This document shows, in pieces, positions 6,228 to 8,411 of a DNA stretch of 8,411 bases (position 1 is its first letter; each line of letters opens with the position of its first letter). The notes below the pieces were generated by a model. It made no database searches. It worked only from the letters and a program-made list of their open reading frames with translations, and was not told the origin of the DNA. The position numbers and the translations under genes are program-made. This DNA comes from Candidatus Omnitrophota bacterium (GTDB lineage Bacteria > Omnitrophota > Gorgyraeia > Tantalellales > Tantalellaceae): the NCBI GenBank assembly GCA_030631915.1, contig DAOVKF010000068.1:1-8411 (forward strand). The letters are read 5' to 3'.

Positions 6228-6590
6228 CTAAAAGTCCAGTCCCTTTTCCCTGGCAGTATCGGCGAAGATCTTGACCACACCGTGATACCCGTATCCGGAC
6301 CGGTCGAACACGACCTTTTTGATCCCCTTTGGAAGCGCCATACCCGCTATTTCTTCGCCAAGTATAACAGCAGCACCCGTATTCTTTGTGCTGAAAGTGC
6401 TGAACCTGTCCCTGACCGTCCGCGATCGAGTGGACAACCCGCATAATGTCTTACCTTCAACATCGTTTATGATCTGGACATATATGTTCCTGTTGCTTTT
6501 ATGGATACACATCCGGGGCTTTTCACCGGTCCCGGATATCTTTTTCCTTATCGTCTTTTTCCGCCGCGTCCTTCTTTCTGCCTTCCTCAT
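6228..6590 (-). CDS. rplR: Large-subunit ribosomal protein L18 (uL18)
   Basis: L18 (120 aa, typical length) binds 5S rRNA and, with L5, forms the central protuberance of the 50S subunit. The N-terminus MRKAERRTRRKKTIRKKISG is the expected basic tail. The core has KPRMCIHKSNRNIYVQIIND and ends with the conserved VVFDRSGYGYHGVVKIFADT then AREKGLDF. The frame can be extended upstream to a GTG at 6629, but the conserved protein starts at the ATG 6590-6588, with an AAGGAAG purine tract just upstream. It lies 55 bases after rplF and 44 before rpsE. No unusual residues noted. Confidence 0.97.
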   Translation of the reverse strand: MRKAERRTRRKKTIRKKISGTGEKPRMCIHKSNRNIYVQIINDVEGKTLCGLSTRSRTVRDRFSTFSTKNTGAAVILGEEIAGMALPKGIKKVVFDRSGYGYHGVVKIFADTAREKGLDF

Positions 6591-6645
6591 CTTGCTTCCT
6601 TCTCTTTCTCCTGCGTCTCTCCTGACCACAGCCCATACCCGCCGG

Positions 6646-7182
6646 CTACGCTATGCTCTTTCCCTGCTTGCGGCGAATGTGTTCCCCGGAATATTTTATG
6701 CCCTTGCCTTTGTACGGTTCCGGGGGGTAAAGCGCTCTTATTTCCGCCGCCACTTTACCGACTTTTTGCTTATCGATGCCCTTTACAGCTATCTGTGTCG
6801 GGGCCGGGGCCTCCACGATTATCCCTTCCGGCACCTCAAAATCCACAGTATGTGATTTACCTATTTCCAGGGCCAGGACTTTTCCCTTCATCTGCGCCTT
6901 ATAGCCGACACCATGGATCTCAAGATTTTTCTGAAACCCATCCTTGAGCCCTGTGATCATATTCTGTATAAGGCTTCTTGTCGTCCCATGCAGGGACCTG
7001 TCCCTGCGTGAATCCGAAGGCCGTTTGACTTCCACTTTTTTATCGTTGATCTCGACCGTGAATCCGGCGGGTATCACATGCTCAAGGGTATCCCCCCTGG
7101 CCTCTACCCTGACCGTGCCGTCTTCCACCCCTATCTTTATACCATCGGGAATGTCTATTAACCGTCTCCCCACCCTCGACAT
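6646..7182 (-). CDS. rplF: Large-subunit ribosomal protein L6 (uL6)
   Basis: L6 (178 aa) is built of two related alpha/beta domains and lies near the factor-binding region at the base of the L7/L12 stalk, contacting the sarcin-ricin loop area. The start MSRVGRRLIDIPDGIKI is the standard N-terminus. Domain 1 includes RSLHGTTRSLIQNMITGLKD, and domain 2 carries the family signature PEPYKGKGIKYSGE followed by IRRKQGKS. The ATG at 7182-7180 has AAGGGAG 8 bases upstream, so the ten-codon upstream extension to a TTG is rejected. It follows rpsH by 47 bases. Confidence 0.98.
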   Translation of the reverse strand: MSRVGRRLIDIPDGIKIGVEDGTVRVEARGDTLEHVIPAGFTVEINDKKVEVKRPSDSRRDRSLHGTTRSLIQNMITGLKDGFQKNLEIHGVGYKAQMKGKVLALEIGKSHTVDFEVPEGIIVEAPAPTQIAVKGIDKQKVGKVAAEIRALYPPEPYKGKGIKYSGEHIRRKQGKSIA

Positions 7183-7229
7183 CTTACTCGCTCCCTTATA
7201 ATGTCCTTGCAACCCGGAAAATCCGCGTC

Positions 7230-7628
7230 CTACCAGACGCGGCAGATAACTTCACCGCCCACGCCCTGTTCTCTCGCTTCCTGGTCCGTAAACAGCCCTT
7301 TGCTCGTGGAAAGGATCGCTATGCCGACACCTCCCATAACTTTTTTGACTTTTTTGGCTGTTACATAATAACGGCGACCCGGCCTCGAGACCCTCTGAAT
7401 ATTTTCCAGGACCGGCGTCCCGTCCGCAAGGCTCTTAAAATATATCTTGAGCCTGTTTTGCCTGTTATCCTCGATAAGCGCATAATCGGTGATAAAGCCT
7501 TCCTTTTTTATTATACCGACAATACCCTCGATGATCCCCGACTTCTTTATAATAACGTCTTTTTTACCCGCCATTATACCGTTCCGTATGACCGTCATCT
7601 GATCGGCTATCAAATCCGTAACGCTCAT
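7230..7628 (-). CDS. rpsH: Small-subunit ribosomal protein S8 (uS8)
   Basis: S8 (132 aa, usual length) binds helix 21 of 16S rRNA early in 30S assembly, and in enterobacteria represses the spc operon by binding mRNA near rplE. The N-terminus MSVTDLIADQMTVIRNGIMA and the middle RVSRPGRRYYV are typical. The C-terminal signature GGVGIAILSTSKGLFTDQEA then GGEVICRVW is complete. The ATG (7628-7626) has AGGAG 7 bases upstream, so the in-frame upstream TTG extension is rejected. It is separated from rpsN by a 94-base spacer containing a hairpin, whereas most neighbours are closer. Confidence 0.98.
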   Translation of the reverse strand: MSVTDLIADQMTVIRNGIMAGKKDVIIKKSGIIEGIVGIIKKEGFITDYALIEDNRQNRLKIYFKSLADGTPVLENIQRVSRPGRRYYVTAKKVKKVMGGVGIAILSTSKGLFTDQEAREQGVGGEVICRVW

Positions 7629-7681
7629 TTCCTCTCTCCTTATGTATGGATAAAAACTCTTCCGCAAAACAGGAATAGCGC

Positions 7682-7710
7682 GTCATCGCGGGAAGCCCCC
7701 GCTCAATGAC
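7682..7710 (-). other. GC-rich hairpin in the rpsN-rpsH spacer, possible REP-like element
   Basis: In the 94-base spacer (7629-7722) an inverted repeat forms a stem of GCGGG/CCCGC around a 5-base loop (7693-7697). It continues after a 2-base bulge through a G-U pair into GTCAT/ATGAC, about 11 pairs in the transcript. No U-tract follows, so it is a poor intrinsic terminator. GTCAT...ATGAC termini around a GC-rich core resemble small dispersed palindromic repeats seen between genes in many bacteria; this likeness is from memory, not a search. Alternatives are an mRNA-stability or attenuation structure that separates rpsN from rpsH expression, or an S8 control site. The structure is seen directly; the role is unknown. 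Confidence 0.6.
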
Positions 7711-7722
7711 TCCAAACTACCC

Positions 7723-7908
7723 TTACCAGCTTGCCTTATGAATGCCTGGTATATTACCGCGGGATGCCAGTTCCCTGAAACATATCCGGCACAGCTTGAA
7801 GCGCCTCATATAACCTTTTTTTCTACCACAGATCTGGCATCTTGTTATAACCCTGGTGCTGAATTTTGGTTTTCGTTTTGCTTTTTCAATAAGCGACGTT
7901 TTTGCCAT
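7723..7908 (-). CDS. rpsN: Small-subunit ribosomal protein S14, zinc-binding type Z (uS14)
   Basis: The 61-residue short form of S14, which assembles late into the 30S head near the A/P-site region. The zinc ribbon is formed by Cys24, Cys27, Cys40 and Cys43 (CQIC and CRIC), followed by the invariant FRELASRGNIPGIHKASW C-terminus. The start MAKTSLIEKAKRKPKF at the ATG 7908-7906 gives exactly the family length; the frame extends further upstream only by overlapping rplE. It begins one base after the rplE TGA, with AGGA 5 bases before the ATG, so coupling to L5 translation is likely. The longer zinc-free S14 is not seen in this window. Confidence 0.98.
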   Translation of the reverse strand: MAKTSLIEKAKRKPKFSTRVITRCQICGRKKGYMRRFKLCRICFRELASRGNIPGIHKASW

Positions 7909-7909
7909 A

Positions 7910-8411
7910 TCAATCCTTTTTTCTGACAAACGGCATGCCAAAAGCTTCCAGAAGCCCCATGGCTTCTTCTTTCGACCTTCCTGTCGTGACAATGCAGACA
8001 TCCATGCCGTGCGTCCTGGGGATCTTATCCAGATCTAACTCCGGAAATATGGCCTGCTCCTTTATCCCCAGCGTATAATTACCCTGCTCATCAAAAGCCG
8101 ACCGGGACAAACCCCTGAAATCTCTTATCCTGGGTATGCAAAAATTGATCAGACGGTCGAGAAAATCATACATGCGACTGCCGCGAAGTGTCGTCTTATA
8201 GCCCACGGCGGAACCCTCTCTTATTTTAAAATTAGAGATAGCCTTCCTGGCTTTTGTAAGAGCGGGCTTCTGCCCCGTAATTGCCGCCAGTTCATCACGC
8301 ACGCTTTCGATCAGATCCTTGTCATGGGCCATGTCTCCCATCCCGACATTGACCACGACTTTGTCGACACGCGGGATCTGCATCGCATTGGAATACCCGA
8401 ACCTCTTCATA
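7910..8411 (-). CDS. rplE: Large-subunit ribosomal protein L5 (uL5), N-terminus cut by window edge
   Basis: L5 binds 5S rRNA and forms part of the central protuberance, contacting P-site tRNA. Visible are MQIPRVDKVVVNVGMGDM, the family block GQKPALTKARKAISNFKIRE, then GYKTTLRGSRM, and PRIRDFRGLSRSAFDEQGNY. The C-terminus is DVCIVTTGRSKEEAMGLLEAFGMPFVRKKD. The Met at 8410-8408 aligns with an internal Met (about residue 17) of E. coli L5, so it is not the start; roughly 16 N-terminal residues lie beyond base 8411. The stop is one base from the rpsN ATG. Gene order rplE-rpsN-rpsH matches the spc operon. Confidence 0.97.
   Translation of the reverse strand, partial: MKRFGYSNAMQIPRVDKVVVNVGMGDMAHDKDLIESVRDELAAITGQKPALTKARKAISNFKIREGSAVGYKTTLRGSRMYDFLDRLINFCIPRIRDFRGLSRSAFDEQGNYTLGIKEQAIFPELDLDKIPRTHGMDVCIVTTGRSKEEAMGLLEAFGMPFVRKKD

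Noticed and set aside
5474..6274. Long plus-strand frames over the rpsE repeat (Ser/Gly/Phe-rich or Pro/Phe-rich repeats)
   Set aside because: They are the complement of the EPAEK repeat. A 15-bp unit keeps every frame open, and the minus-strand frame encodes genuine S5.
6184..6444. Upstream in-frame extension of rpsE
   Set aside because: It overlaps the coding sequence of L18 in another frame. The ATG at 6183 follows a G-run and starts after the rplR stop.
6528..6638. Arg/Lys-rich 36-codon minus-strand frame starting just after rplF and overlapping rplR
   Set aside because: It is a shifted frame through the basic L18 N-terminus. The composition follows from purine-rich L18 codons and no family is recognisable.
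7566..7686. Minus-strand frame starting MTRYSCFAEEF in the rpsN-rpsH spacer and running into rpsH
   Set aside because: It begins inside the hairpin, has no ribosome-binding site and overlaps S8 out of frame; nothing supports it as coding.

Overview
The window is one uninterrupted, single-direction (minus strand) ribosomal-protein and translation locus, combining the downstream part of the spc operon with the alpha operon. In transcription order, from high to low coordinates, it reads rplE (5' end outside the window), rpsN, rpsH, rplF, rplR, rpsE, rplO, secY, adk, map, infA, rpmJ, rpsM, rpsK, rpsD and rpoA (only the first 57 codons). All genes are tightly packed. Several are joined by stop/start overlaps (map/infA ATGA; rplO/secY 8 bp) or by gaps of 0-2 bases. 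The largest gaps are about 95-101 bases (rpsN-rpsH and rpsK-rpsD). No stretch over 300 bases lacks a gene. I see no tRNA, rRNA, CRISPR array, insertion sequence or plus-strand gene.

The organism is a bacterium, judged by bacterial-type S4, S11, S13, L36, IF-1, SecY, long Adk and type I methionine aminopeptidase, strong Shine-Dalgarno sites and a standard genetic code. Base composition looks close to balanced. It uses the zinc-binding forms of S4, S14 and L36 and the zinc-LID form of adenylate kinase. rpmD (L30), which normally sits between rpsE and rplO, is absent: only one base separates the two genes. This combination fits several lineages without L30, such as parts of the PVC/Omnitrophota group or other poorly cultured phyla. 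The sequence alone does not let me name the phylum.

Functionally, the 5' half makes ribosomal proteins of both subunits: L5 and L18 for the 5S particle, L6, L15, and S14, S8 and S5. The middle makes the SecY translocon channel, adenylate kinase and methionine aminopeptidase. The 3' part makes IF-1, L36, S13, S11, S4 and the RNA polymerase alpha subunit. This is the usual co-expression of ribosome, initiation, nascent-chain processing, export and transcription functions.

The unusual points are as follows. (1) S5 carries a roughly 107-residue N-terminal extension containing eleven perfect tandem EPAEK pentapeptides, a 165-bp minisatellite whose copies differ only by one synonymous base. (2) rpmD is missing. 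(3) A GC-rich hairpin with GTCAT/ATGAC arms lies in an unusually long spacer between rpsN and rpsH. (4) Two overlapping mini-ORFs fill the rpsK-rpsD spacer and end directly at the rpsD start codon. I found no sign of a novel defence or mobile system; otherwise the region is conserved core genome.
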